From positions 2,046,501 through 2,110,500 of the forward strand of contig OY759269.1 in assembly GCA_963662155.1 (NCBI GenBank): a stretch of DNA of 64,000 bases, read 5' to 3'. Of the stretch, positions 53,275-64,000 are shown piece after piece. Numbering within the stretch: the first letter of the stretch is position 1; each line of letters starts with the position of its first letter. The position numbers and the translations under genes are program-made. The DNA comes from Lamellibrachia columna. Taxonomy: Eukaryota; Annelida; Polychaeta; Sabellida; Siboglinidae. Under the pieces are notes generated by a model. The model worked only from the letters and a program-made list of their open reading frames with translations, was not told the origin of the DNA and searched no databases.

Positions 53275-54363
53275 TTTTTTGGGGGGAGTTGAAAAGCATG
53301 CCTGATGTGATATTGCCCTTGGCAACAGCTACTGCTGCTGACTGTCTGGGTGAATATTGCTACATCTAAAACAAATCTTCCAGCACTGTAAGACGTAGGT
53401 TACCTACACCCTAACTAAACACAACAAACAGTGCTGACCACACGAGACATCCCAACTAAACACAATAAACAGTGACCAGATTGTCAAGGCCCAGGAAACG
53501 CTACAACGACCACCAATAGCAAAGGTAACTGTGGTCTAACTTTAGCAACATACTCCGCGATGAGGCGCCACCGTCTAGTGTTTCGCAAGTCGAATCTAAG
53601 GGTAGAGCCATCTGGTGGGTTTCATAGTTGTGCGTCTGCCGCATGTCGTGGTCCGGCTGGGATTCACTCAGGCCGCGCTGTCTCGTCGGACGTTGACTCT
53701 CTAAACATGCCCTTAATGACGTTTAATCCCGTGACTGAAGTGGCTAACCAGCTGTACATGTTAAAACCCCAAACTGTTGTAACGCTGCGGGAGTGGACGA
53801 AGACTTGACGCACGTTCACACGAGCGATTTATATCCGATTATGTCGTACGGCATAATTATACAAAAATCAGCGACTACCGCGACTGACAGGTGTTCCACT
53901 CGTCGTGATCTTTTATCAAAGGTGAAGTCGCACCTAACAGTGTCTGGGTACATATGGTTTGTGCGTCGTCATAAAACACTGCATCATACAACATAATTGG
54001 ACAAACATCGTTCGTATAAATGGTCCTTTTGTCTCTACAGTCATGCATATAAGCAAACAATATGTACATAAAATGAATAACAATTACATTTGAAAGTAAA
54101 TACATAAAAATATACACTGACTGTCAATTCTGAAGAACTGCTGTTTTTAATGGGGGGTGGGGGTGGACACAGTGCACTTTTATATTATGTACTCATTTAA
54201 TTCATTGCTTTAATGTGCAAGTACGAAGAATTATTTGCATCACTTCTGACAGCGACTATGCTGACCAAATGCACGCAGCATTAATAACCCAAAAACCTTT
54301 TCAGGGAAATTATTGCACAGCAAGAAAAGACTTTCATGTCGTGTCTAGAAGCACAATCGTATA
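53275..54363. other. Intergenic DNA, nothing firmly recognised
   Basis: The 82-codon frame at 53560-53808 has no family motif. Weak inverted similarity between about 53815-53865 and 53970-54025 (CGATTATGTCGTACGGCAT versus its diverged inverse) may mark a small decayed MITE. Confidence 0.35.
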
Positions 54364-55163
54364 GTGTTCATGCCTAAAAGTCAACGTAAGGGAAACGCCA
54401 GCGCTTCAGAAACAATTAGCGAAATACTGAACGGAGACATGCGCAGCGCAATCATTGCGCTGACTGAGAACAACGACCCAATCATCGCCACTGTCGTCGA
54501 ATCAATTAGTCAGGCAATCATTGCAAGACTTATTGACAACACAAACTTTACTAAAAAAAATCGTCAACTCCATTCTGGATTCAGACCTAATCGGAAACAT
54601 GAAGCAAGAACTGTACAAATCTCTCCAGATGGACATATCACTAGCTGCTGACGAAGCTGCCAAGACAGCCGCTCGCGTATCCCAGTTGGAGACGAAAAAA
54701 GTGAAACTGTCCAATGAGATCGACGCGCTCGAACAGTATAGTAGGAGAAATTGTTTAATCATAAAATGGTGTGCCGGACACCGCCGACCCAGTGACCGCA
54801 GTTCTGGACATCATCAACAACAAACTCGGCGTTCCGAACGGATGCGAGAGCGTTGATCGATGTCACCGGCTCGGAACGTCTGCAAACTCGTCAAATTCGC
54901 GACCTCGACCGATAATTGTGAAATTCACGAGCTACCAAGTACGGCAAAAAGTGTTCTCGGGGAAACGGCGCCTGAAGGGAACGAAACTTCTCATCACTGA
55001 AATTCTAACCAAACGCCGCAGTGAATTGCTCAACAAGGCCAAGACACTGAACAACGTCACCGCCACCTGGACGTCAGACGGCCGCATCGTGTGCCTCCTC
55101 TCCAGTGGAAGGAAAGTATCCGTTACCACTGTCCAAGACCTCCGCCAACTGGACCAGCAGTGA
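54364..55163 (+). pseudogene. LINE ORF1, RNA-binding protein remnant
   Basis: The frames 54364-54651, 54521-54856 and 54771-55163 share one protein broken by two frameshifts: a coiled-coil-like middle (RVSQLETKKVKLSNEIDALE), an RRM-like part (VDRCHRLGTS, RPIIVKFTSYQVRQKVF) and a C-terminal domain. Confidence 0.65.
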
Positions 55164-55459
55164 AACCTCCTAACCGAACAACACAGTCTCACCCTCCGGA
55201 CTCTATCATGGCGAACAATGCATATATGGATTTATCCAACTGTGATAACACCAGTGAAAACGACACGTTCATTTTTAATAATATATGAACATCTGTGCAA
55301 AACTGTGAGTACTTTACAGACAGTGAACTGATCAGCTTATATACTAACTTGAAGCAAAACTCAACTTTTTCTACACTAGCTGTTAATACATGCAGCCTAC
55401 GAAAAAAACTTAGAAAAACTGGAACTGTGTCTAGATACACTAAACATTTCATTTGATTG

Positions 55460-56092
55460 CATAGGGTTAACTGAGACATGGCTCACCGACCACGATGACA
55501 CTAACTGCTATAACATGAACGGTTATACTCTGGTTACGTATCCCAGACAAGAAGGGAGAGGAGGTGGGGTTGGCATTTACATATCCAACAAACACCTATA
55601 TAAAATTAGACATGACTTAATGAAGAGATATGACCGTAGTCATTATGAATCCATCTTCATTTGGATAAAAACAAACAAGAATACCTTCATAATAGGTTCT
55701 ATATATAAACCTCCAAATACTAACATAGATAGCTTCAACGATGAACTACTTAGTATTTTAAACTCAATATCTCGGGAAAATAAAAACAGCATAATAATGG
55801 GGGATTTTAATTTAAACCTAATTAATACCAACTCACGCCAAGTTAATGATTTCACCAACAATATGTATGCAACTGGATTTTATCCAACAATCAGAGAACC
55901 AACCAGAATTGCTAATCACTCGGCTATAATAATAGATAATATATTCACCAACATTACACAACACAAAATCCACTCTGGCATTTTATACACTGACATATCC
56001 GACCACCTCCCAGTATTCAACATTTATGACATTTGTAACCTCCCACTTAAACCAGGGTGTAAAACACTGTACAGACGAAATAAAATTTAAAA
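55460..56092 (+). pseudogene. LINE apurinic-like endonuclease domain
   Basis: The main frame (55515-56090) contains GGGVGIYISNKH, IIGSIYKPPN, IIMGDFNLNLI and DISDHLPVFNIYD, the conserved order of the APE-type endonuclease with Asp/Asn and final Asp-His residues intact. The upstream ETWLTDHD motif is in the same region. It stops soon after. Confidence 0.82.
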
Positions 56093-56686
56093 AAACTTAG
56101 CGAAACACAAAATAAAATTAAAGTGGACAAACTGGGATGATGTATATAACGAATCTAATCCAGATGCTTCATACAACGCATTCATAAACACACTTAATAC
56201 ATTAATTGATGAATATCTCCCGATTAAAAAAAATTAAATTAGAGACAATCCCAGCTCCGAATGGTTGACCAAGGGAATATTAACCTCAAGCAAATACAAA
56301 AATATTTTATATAAACAATTTAAAAAGAGCCCAACAGTTAACAATGAAACAACCTACAAAACATATAAAAATAAACTGGCACATATAATCAGGCTTTCAA
56401 AGAAAAATCATTATAAAAACAAATTTGATCTCCAAAAAGGTAATGCAAGGAAGTCATGGCAGCTAATTAAAGAAGTCTTGAAATGCAAACCAAAAGTAAC
56501 AAATCCGAGCACAAGTTTCACTTTGTTGAACGGCTCAGAAACTTCAAACTTAAAAGACATAGTGTTAAATATGCATGTCTATGTCGTGGACTACATGTGT
56601 AGTGATACATGTTCAGTAGCGAACTACGTGAGTAGTAATACCTGCGTTTGCAAATAAAGATTCTCTCGAGTATCTGGGTCACGTGA

Positions 56687-57775
56687 TTGATGCCCAAGGA
56701 ATTCGGCGGACAAGATAGCCGTCATACTAGATGCACCTATAGACCCACTGCTGTGAGTTCATTGAGGTCGTTCATTGGCATGGCAAACTATTATCGAAAG
56801 TTTGTGACAGACTTTGCTTCCACACTCCATCCTCTCACTACCTTGCTTGAGAAGGATAGGAAGTTTGAGTGGACAGACATGATGGATGAGGCGTTTCTAG
56901 CAGTGAAACATGCTCTAGGCAAGTCCGGGTTTCTGATGCATTTTGACAGCAGTCTCCCCGTGACAGTTGCATGTGATGCATCGCCAGTTGGTTTAGAGGC
57001 GGTGCTTTCTCACATTATGCCTGATGGAGAGGAGCGACCGATTCAATTTGCATCTCGCTCGTTGACGAGAGCAGAGCAGAAGTATTCACAGATCGAGAGA
57101 GAAGGACTAGGAATCATTTTTGGCGTGAAGCGATTCTATCCATTTCTGTTTGGCAGGAAGTTTACTCTTGTCACTGATAACAAACCTCTAGCAGCAATCA
57201 TCAGTCCTAGAAAGGATATACCAGCAGTAGCGGCAGAACGCATTCAGCGATGGGCAATGTATCTGTCTGGTTTTAACTATGATGTGCGTTACCGGAGCAG
57301 TGCTCAGAATGCCAATGCTGACTGGCTTTCACGGTTACCTACACAAAACGATGATCCAGGTACATCGACAGACGAAGATGTGGCTCTCGTTCTGGGTGTT
57401 GGTGTCTTACCTGTCTCTAGCGAACAGATCAAGACCGTTCTGGGTGTTGGTGTCTTACCTGTCTCTAGCGAACAGATCAAGACCGTTCTGGGTGTTGGTG
57501 TCTTACCTGTCTCTAGCGAACAGATCAAGACCGTTCTGGGTGTTGGTGTCTTACCTGTCTCTAGCGAACAGATCAAGACCGTTCTGGGTGTTGGTGTCTT
57601 ACCTGTCTCTAGCGAACAGATCAAGACCGCAGTTTGGAAAGATCCGTTGTTGTTGCAAGTGATGAGGTACACACGGGATGGTTGGCCTGATAAGTTGCCA
57701 ATGGATCGGTTAGATTTACAACCGTTCTTCTGTCGTCGTAACGAACTATCTCTGGAGGGTGATGTTCAGTTATAG
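56687..57775 (+). pseudogene. pol: Gypsy RNase H region with tandem peptide repeat
   Basis: The 362-codon frame contains the RT connection (LRSFIGMANYYRKFV), the RNase H domain (VACDASPVGLEAVLSH, IEREGLGIIFGVKRF, LVTDNKPLAAI) and the ADWLSRLP end. A 16-residue unit (VLGVGVLPVSSEQIKT, 48 bp) is then repeated five times at 57390-57629. It ends at a TAG (57773-57775) just before the integrase finger. Confidence 0.85.
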
Positions 57776-57778
57776 GGA

Positions 57779-58954
57779 ATGAGAGTGATCATTCCAAAGC
57801 AATTTCGAGCTGAAATTCTAGACGAGCTACACACAGGGCATATCGGTGTAGTGAAAATGAAGGGTGTCGCACGTTCATATGTCTGGTGGCCGGGTATGGA
57901 TGCAGATATTGAATCATGCACGAAAGCTTGTGAATCGTGTCAGTTGGTACAGAGAAATCCTACTAACGCACCGGTACATCCATGGATACCTTCTTCACGA
58001 CCAGGTGAACGCGTACACATCGACTAAGCAGGTCCTGTGGAGGGGAAAATGTTTCTCATTGTTGTAGACTCCTATTCCAAATGGCCAGAAGTTGTCATTC
58101 AACACAGTACGACCAGTGAAGCTACAGTGAAGGCACTGAGGACGATATTCAGTAGAGGGGGAATTTCTCACACTTTGGTTTCGGGAAATGGTCCACAGTT
58201 TAAGTCTCAGGAGTTCAAGGACTTCTTGGACTGGTTGGGAGTGTTGCACAAACCTACATCGCCATATCATCCAAGTTCTAATGGGCAAGCAGAGCGATTT
58301 GTGCAAACTGTAAAGCAGGCTTTGAAAGCCATGGCATCGTCAGGGGAGTCACTTCAGGTTAGACTGGATAAGTTCCTCCTGGCATATAGAAATGCACCGC
58401 ATGCTTTCACAGGGGAAATGCCAGCAGTGCGTTTCATGGGTGGACAGCTACGCACTCGACTTGACAGTGTACAACCGAAAAACCGACGGGAAAACAAACG
58501 GTTAGAGAAACAGATGGAGCGTGGTTCTCAAAATCTGAGATCATTCAGGGAAGGAGACATGGTATGGGTTCGAGATTACCATGGGAAAGATAAGTGGGTC
58601 CCAGGAATTATAAACAAGAAGTGTGGCCCGTTGACGTATCAAGTCACTGTTTCTAAAGGATTGTGGAAACGCCACATTGACCAACTGAGTTCAAGGGTAA
58701 ACTCAAGTAGCATGGCACAGTTAGAATTGATTGCAGCGACTGATGGTCATGACTATTTCGTTGACACTATACCATCACTGAATCAGACAAACGACAGTGC
58801 CAGTGGGTTGACATATGAAGTCCCTCAACAGCAATCGGTTCAGGATAAGTCTAGGCCTACTGCAGAATTGGTAACTCCTACCCAAGTGGAGGAGGAAACC
58901 CATCTGCGACGGTCTTCTCGTGTGAGTAAGGCACCAGATAGGCTAGATCTGTAG
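57779..58954 (+). pseudogene. pol: Gypsy integrase with two defects
   Basis: The HHCC finger (LHTGHIGVVKMKGV... CESCQ) is in the frame 57779-58027, which ends in a stop (58025-58027) where the first catalytic Asp region lies. The frame 58037-58954 has VVDSYSKWPEVV, then TLVSGNGPQF where integrases normally have an Asp before NG, and SSNGQAERFVQTVK with the Glu. A C-terminal tail with LRRSSRVSKAPDRL completes it. Confidence 0.85.
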
Positions 58955-59195
58955 TGTAACAGAGATTAGTGAGCTTCTCTGTAGTGTAACAGATATAAGT
59001 GAGCTAGATATGTAGTGTAACAGAGATTAGTGAGCTAGATCTGTAGTGTAACAGAGATTAGTGAGCTTCTCTGTAGTGTAACATATATAAGTGAGCTAAA
59101 TATGTAGTGTAACAGAGATTAGTGAGCTAGATCTGTAGTGTAGCAGAGATTAGTGAGCTTCTCTGTAGTGTAACATATATAAGTGAGCTAGTGGA
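58950..59195. repeat. About 30-bp tandem repeats
   Basis: Units with TGTAGTGTAACAGAGATTAG and TGAGCTAGATC or TGAGCTTCTC recur about eight times after the pol stop of the gypsy remnant. Confidence 0.9.
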
Positions 59196-59516
59196 CTCTA
59201 GTTACATTAGTTTAGTTAGCAGGACATGGTTGAATACTAGTGTAGTGTTGAGTTACATTGCTAGTGCATAGCTATATTATTATAATAATCAGGTAGATTA
59301 TTTCACTGTAGGCATACAGAAGAAGTTATATTGTTGTTAGTAGACGTCTTCATAATTATTCCGGGAAATTTTAAATATGCATGTCTATGTCGTGGACTAC
59401 ATGTGTAGTGATACATGTTCAGTAGCGAACTACGTGAGTAGTAATACATGCGTTTGCAAATAAAAATCAGTTATGTGCCACCCGTAAGAACCACGTGTAT
59501 GTTATATGTAGTGTAG

Positions 59517-61230
59517 GTGAATATACAACACATAGCAAACGAATTTAATGATTATTTTATACATGTGGCGTCAAATCTTGTTAAAGACATACCCACTACA
59601 GGAGATGACCCAACTGAATTTGTTCAAACAAATACTAATAGTTTTTTTTTGCCTACCCACAACCCCCGAGGAAATTGTTTCACTGTTACGCAACATTAAG
59701 TCTAACACGTCTAGTGGTTTTGACAACATTGAACCACATATTATGCGAGAAATAAATCCCCAAATAGCTCCTGTACTATCGCATATATTCAACAACTCAT
59801 TTTCTACCGGAGTGGTACCACGTGAACTAAAAATAGCAAAAGTAATTCCAATACATAAAAATAATGATCCAAATAACTTCTGCAACTATAGACCAATCTC
59901 AATTCTGCCATGTTTCTCACAAAATCTGGAGCGTCTTATGTATAATCGACTCGAACGCTTTCTCAACCAGTCCCACATAATATCAGAAGTCCAATACGGT
60001 TTGAGGAAAAAATATTCCACTTATATGGCTCTAATAAATCTCATATATAAAATATCAAGTGGAACCGATAGCATCTCCTTCAATATAGGTATATTTATTG
60101 ATCTATATAAAGCCTTCGACACTATAGACCACAATATACTATTCCAAAAACGTAACTGCTATATGACACAATATGTCACTTACAACAATGTAAATTCAAA
60201 TCACAAGATGTGGTGTGCCACAAGGCTCTATACTAGGGTCACTATTATTTATACTTTACATCAACGACCTTTGCAACACTTCAACTATTATGAAGTTCAC
60301 TCTTTTTGCAGATGATACCAGTATGTATCATTCACATCAAAATTTAACTTCACTCATAGACGAGGTTAATAATAAAAATATAAAAATAACACAGTGGTTC
60401 CACACAAATAAACTTTCCCTAAATATAAAAAAAGAACTATATTATATTCACATCAGTAAATAAAAAGTATAGCATCTCATCTCAAGTAATACAGATTAAA
60501 GGATCGGCCATCCCTCAGGTTAACCTCACCAAATTTCTTGGTGTGTATATAGACGAACACTTAAATTTGTCAATGCATTTGAACAAACTGGCAACTAAAC
60601 TTGCACAAAATAATGGCATACTCTGCAAACTTAAACATTTCCTCCCCTCATACATCTTAAAAACGATTTACTGTTCTTTAGTACTTCCACATCTACAATA
60701 TTGTACTCTAATATGGGCTAATACATATTCTACACAATTTAACAAGATCAGAATGCTGCAAAAAAAGCTGTTAGGATCATTAACAACTCTGATTACCTCG
60801 CTCACTCTGAACCGCTATTTAAACAGAACAATTTACTAACAATTGAAGATATCTACAAACTGCAGCTGGGGCTACTTATGTACAAGCTTTCTCGTCAAGC
60901 TTCCAAACATTCTCGTCAAGCTTCCAAACAGCATCTCAACACTTTCAAAGGAATATTGAAATCCACAATCACAATACTAGGAACAGCAATGATTACTTTA
61001 TGCATGAAGCACGGACAAACACACGGACATTTACAATTAAATACTGTGGGCCCTTGTTCTGGAATTCCATACCGGAACACATACAGAATTCTACAACAGA
61101 AAACCAATTTAAAAGCAAGTTAAAACAACGCCTGCTCTTGCAGCATCATTCCATGACAAGATTACTATACGTGGTGGTTCTCGCAATAAGCCCCTTGGGG
61201 TTTCCAGAGAATCTCCTGAGTTACTAAATC
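59517..61230 (+). pseudogene. LINE reverse transcriptase region
   Basis: Frames 59548-60315, 60215-60463 and 60543-60839 together show the RT order: VIPIHKNNDPNNFCNYRPIS, a FIDLYKAFDTIDH motif, MPQGSILGSLLFILYINDLC, FADDTSMYHS and FLGVYIDEHLN. Frameshifts near 60170 and 60470 and later stops make it inactive. Confidence 0.85.
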
Positions 61231-61329
61231 AAATTATTTATGACCATACCTGTAACAACATTGTAAATGAGTAACCAAATAAACTCACATTGATTGATTG
61301 ATTGATTGATTGATTATCACTGTATGTTT

Positions 61330-62110
61330 TGACAATGCAGGTATTGTTATGTAGTGTAGTGTGTATGTCACACCATGGACTGGTTGCTAGGAGACAGTGT
61401 CCTTAAGAGACTGCAACCCTAGTAGGCACTATATAGGCTGGCAGTAGCCTGATTAATGATGTGTCATGGAGGCATTGGACTCTGTTGTACTGTAGTGAGT
61501 AAACAGTAGCCGTGTGAACTAGTACAACTGTTACTCCGTAGCAAGGGACTACGTGACATAGTGTCAGAACAGGGATTTAAGTGAACCATATTTCAAACAT
61601 GGCAAGTGCGGACATGACGTTAAAGCTGCCTGATAATTTCACTCTTACCGGCGACCTCTCTGTGGGGTGGTAGAGATGGGTGGAATATTTTAACTGTTAC
61701 ATGATGGCAACTGAAAGAGACAAATAGGTGGGGGGCATTCAGGTCGCAACATTGTTGACGCTGATGGGACCCGAAGCCATGGATGTTTACCGTTCGTTCG
61801 ATTGGGGAAGTGAAGCGGTATAAGTTTCTACAGAGAAATCAGGAACTTGGTGAGACTCGATGCATTTCTGAAGGATTTTTAAGAACCTGATCTCTTCATT
61901 TAAATACCACGCTGATGAAAGAGACAACATACTGCGAGATCAAATCGTGATGAACATTACATCAAACACGGTACGTGAGCAATTGCTATCAAAAGCGGAA
62001 CTGAAGCTCGCAGAAACGATAGACATTTGCCGCAGCAGTGAGATAACTGACCAGCTTATTGCACAAGCTAACTGCTATCGTGTCATGTCAAGACATCATC
62101 CCTACTTCGT
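61330..62110 (+). pseudogene. gag: Gypsy leader and gag remnant
   Basis: The ATG near 61600 opens MASADMTLKLPDNFTLTGDL and continues, across three stops, to WVEYFNCYMMATER, VATLLTLMGPEAMDVYRSF and, in another frame, RDNILRDQIVMNITSNTVRE. This is gypsy gag. The upstream 61345-61565 stretch (starting TGTTATGTAGTGTAG) is probably its LTR and primer-binding region, but no second LTR was found. Confidence 0.65.
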
Positions 62111-62164
62111 TCAGGACTGTCAGGACGTGACATCGAATAACTCACATTCTTTTACCAGATCTCA

Positions 62165-63398
62165 GGTTCGACCACAATGTGGCTTTATTAGTAGAAGTCC
62201 ATACACAGTACAACATCTATACTACAGCTACACTACTACAGTTCTTTATTAGTAGAAGTCCACACACAGTACAACATCTATACTACAACTACTCTACTAC
62301 AGTTCTTTATTAGTAGAAGTCCACACACAGTACAACATCTATACTACAACTACTCTACTACAGTTCTTTATTAGTAGAAGTCCACACACAGTACAACATC
62401 TATACTACAACTACTCTACTACAGTTCTTTATTAGTAGAAGTCCACACACAGTACAACATCTATACTACAACTACTCTACTACAGTTCTTTATTAGTAGT
62501 AGTCCACACACAGTACAACATCTATACTACAACTACTCTACTACAGTTCTTTATTAGTAGAAGTCCACACACAGTACACCATCTATACTACAACTACTCT
62601 ACTACAGTTCTTTATTAGTAGAAGTCCACACACAGTACAACATCTATACTACAACTACTCTACTACAGTTCTTTATTAGTAGAAGTCCACACACAGTACA
62701 ACATCTATACTACAACTACTCTACTACAGTTCTTTATTAGTAGTAGTCCACACACAGTACAACATCTATACTACAACTACTCTACTACAGTTCTTTATTA
62801 GTAGAAGTCCACACACAGTACAACATCGATACTACAACTACTCTACTACAGTTCTTTATTAGTAGAAGTCCACACACAGTACAACATCGATACTACAACT
62901 ACTCTACTACAGTTCTTTATTAGTAGAAGTCCACACACAGTACAACATCGATACTACAACTACTCTACTACAGTTCTTTATTAGTAGTAGTCCACACACA
63001 GTACAACATCTATACTACAACTACTCTACTACAGTTCTTTATTAGTAGAAGTCCACACACAGTACAACATCGATACTACAACTACTCTACTACAGTTCTT
63101 TATTAGTAGTAGTCCACACACAGTACAACATCTATACTACAACTACTCTACTACAGTTCTTTATTAGTAGTAGTCCACACACAGTACAACATCGATACTA
63201 CAACTACTCTACTACAGTTCTTTATTAGTAGTAGTCCACACACAGTACAACATCTATACTACAACTACTCTACTACAGTTCTTTATTAGTAGAAGTCCAT
63301 ACACAGTACAACATCTATACTACAACTACTCTACTACAGTTCTTTATTAGTAGAAGTCCACACACAGTACAACATCTATACTACAACTACTCTACTAC
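62165..63398. repeat. 61-bp satellite, about 20 copies
   Basis: A unit with TACAGTTCTTTATTAGTAGA, AGTCCACACACAGTACAACA and TCTATACTACAACTACTCTA is repeated head to tail. Variants are AGAAG/AGTAG and ATCTATA/ATCGATA. The spacer-free head-to-tail order shows it is not a CRISPR array. Confidence 0.95.
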
Positions 63399-64000
63399 AT
63401 GTAGGCTGTGGGTGGTAAGCTTATGCCTAAATTAAGAATAGATCACTGTAAGGCAAATTTAAAGATAGGATTGCGTTTATTACAGTTTAACTACTAAAAT
63501 TATACAAAACCAAGTTTCTCAGTCCTTGCACAATTTGCACTACTGATCTAACTTCGGCACCTCGTCAAAGTATAAAATGTCAACCAAAAGTTCAAAATAC
63601 AACCAAAACCAAGAGCGTTAAGAACAACAATAAAAGGTGAAAGAACAGATGACATTAAACACAATAATAAAGACGACTCAAAATAAGACTTAAAAGACGT
63701 CTTAAAAGAATGTCTTAAAAGACGACTGGCCACAATCAGGAGTGGGCCAGGACTTGCGTTCGCCTGTACAAATACAAACCAAACCAGTAAGCTATTTGCA
63801 TATCATAGTGTCCAGTGTAAGATGACACATCAACATCTGTTAAATACCATAGTTCCAACACATTGGTGTTGTTCACAATATTGTATGTAAAATACCTGTT
63901 ATCTTATTCAGTACTAATATATAATCATACTTGTCGGTATTAATGTAATACTAGTACTCTACATGTAAAACACCCTTAATATAATAAATTCAACAGTCAA
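63399..64000. other. Non-coding flank
   Basis: AT-rich DNA with several AAGACG-type short repeats near 63650-63725 (TTAAAAGACG and GTCTTAAAAGA). No gene is recognised. Confidence 0.5.

Larger units (their letters stand above)
56565..59464 (+). mobile_element. 5'-deleted Ty3/gypsy element inside the LINE
   Basis: Direct repeats of 94 bp (56565-56658 and 59371-59464, both with ATGCATGTCTATGTCGTGG) bound it and are probably parts of its LTRs. The left one joins straight to the end of RT, so gag, protease and most of RT are missing. Confidence 0.75.
54364..61316 (+). mobile_element. LINE (third family) split by a gypsy remnant
   Basis: An ORF1-like region (54364-55163) and an endonuclease region (55460-56092) lie left of an LTR-element remnant (56565-59464); the RT region (59517-61230) lies right of it, in the expected order. 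The 3' end is a run of five to six GATT units near 61290-61316, a typical LINE tail. All frames carry shifts. Confidence 0.82.

Noticed and set aside
53560..53808. 82-codon plus-strand frame
   Set aside because: No recognisable motif or conservation clue, and no promoter or splice support.
62165..63398. CRISPR-like regular array
   Set aside because: The whole 61-bp unit repeats with no unique spacers, in eukaryotic DNA.

Overview
The window is animal (metazoan) genomic DNA, probably from an invertebrate. It has short coding exons with canonical splice signals, long introns full of TA, TG, ACGC and ATGT microsatellites, several families of non-LTR and Ty3/gypsy-like retrotransposons, minisatellites and a hAT-like MITE. 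The sequence alone does not let me name the species. No bacterial-type operons, rRNA, tRNA or CRISPR arrays were recognised.

Host genes: two tandem paralogues of a BACURD/KCTD10-13/TNFAIP1-like BTB protein lie on the + strand. Paralogue A contributes its last two exons (710-902 and 7668-7718). Paralogue B has a first BTB exon at 8733-8902 that carries a one-base shift and lacks a GT donor. Its later exons (47857-48102, 51723-51913, 52779-52826) are open and have good splice sites. About 39 kb, almost all mobile DNA, separates exon 1 from exon 2 of B.

The mobile nest: a Ty3/gypsy-like LTR retrotransposon (5' LTR 10713-10873, 3' LTR 40595-40744) received two Polinton/Maverick insertions. Polinton 1 (11427-28783, 17,357 bp) is structurally complete. 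It has 352-bp terminal inverted repeats starting AGTAGTAGGTG, an exact 6-bp target duplication (TATGTC), and a minus-strand block holding an adenovirus-type protease, double-jelly-roll major capsid protein, core protein, penton, small membrane proteins, chromodomain integrase, two conserved structural or core proteins, packaging ATPase and protein-primed DNA polymerase B. Only the polymerase is visibly broken, by two in-frame stop codons. The right third is an accessory region: a long tandem-repeat tract, a probably spliced gene with an RPA1-C-terminal-like zinc OB-fold, a NADAR (YbiA-like, ADP-ribose) protein, and two plus-strand genes (a small membrane protein and a proline-rich protein). 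Short TATA boxes sit close to many start codons.

Polinton 2 (about 32165-40229) is a decayed 8-kb relative inserted in the 3' end of the gypsy pol gene. It has long inverted repeats containing TTAGGG-like tracts, a rearranged polB fragment and an inserted, partly duplicated non-LTR element.

Flanks: the left flank (1-10.7 kb) holds two LINE families, a 27-bp minisatellite inside a LINE ORF and a SINE-like repeat. The right flank (40.7-64 kb) holds more LINE copies, a 25-bp minisatellite of about 1.27 kb, two long palindromes, a decayed THAP-like exon, a LINE split by a gypsy remnant, a gag remnant and a 61-bp satellite of about 1.2 kb.
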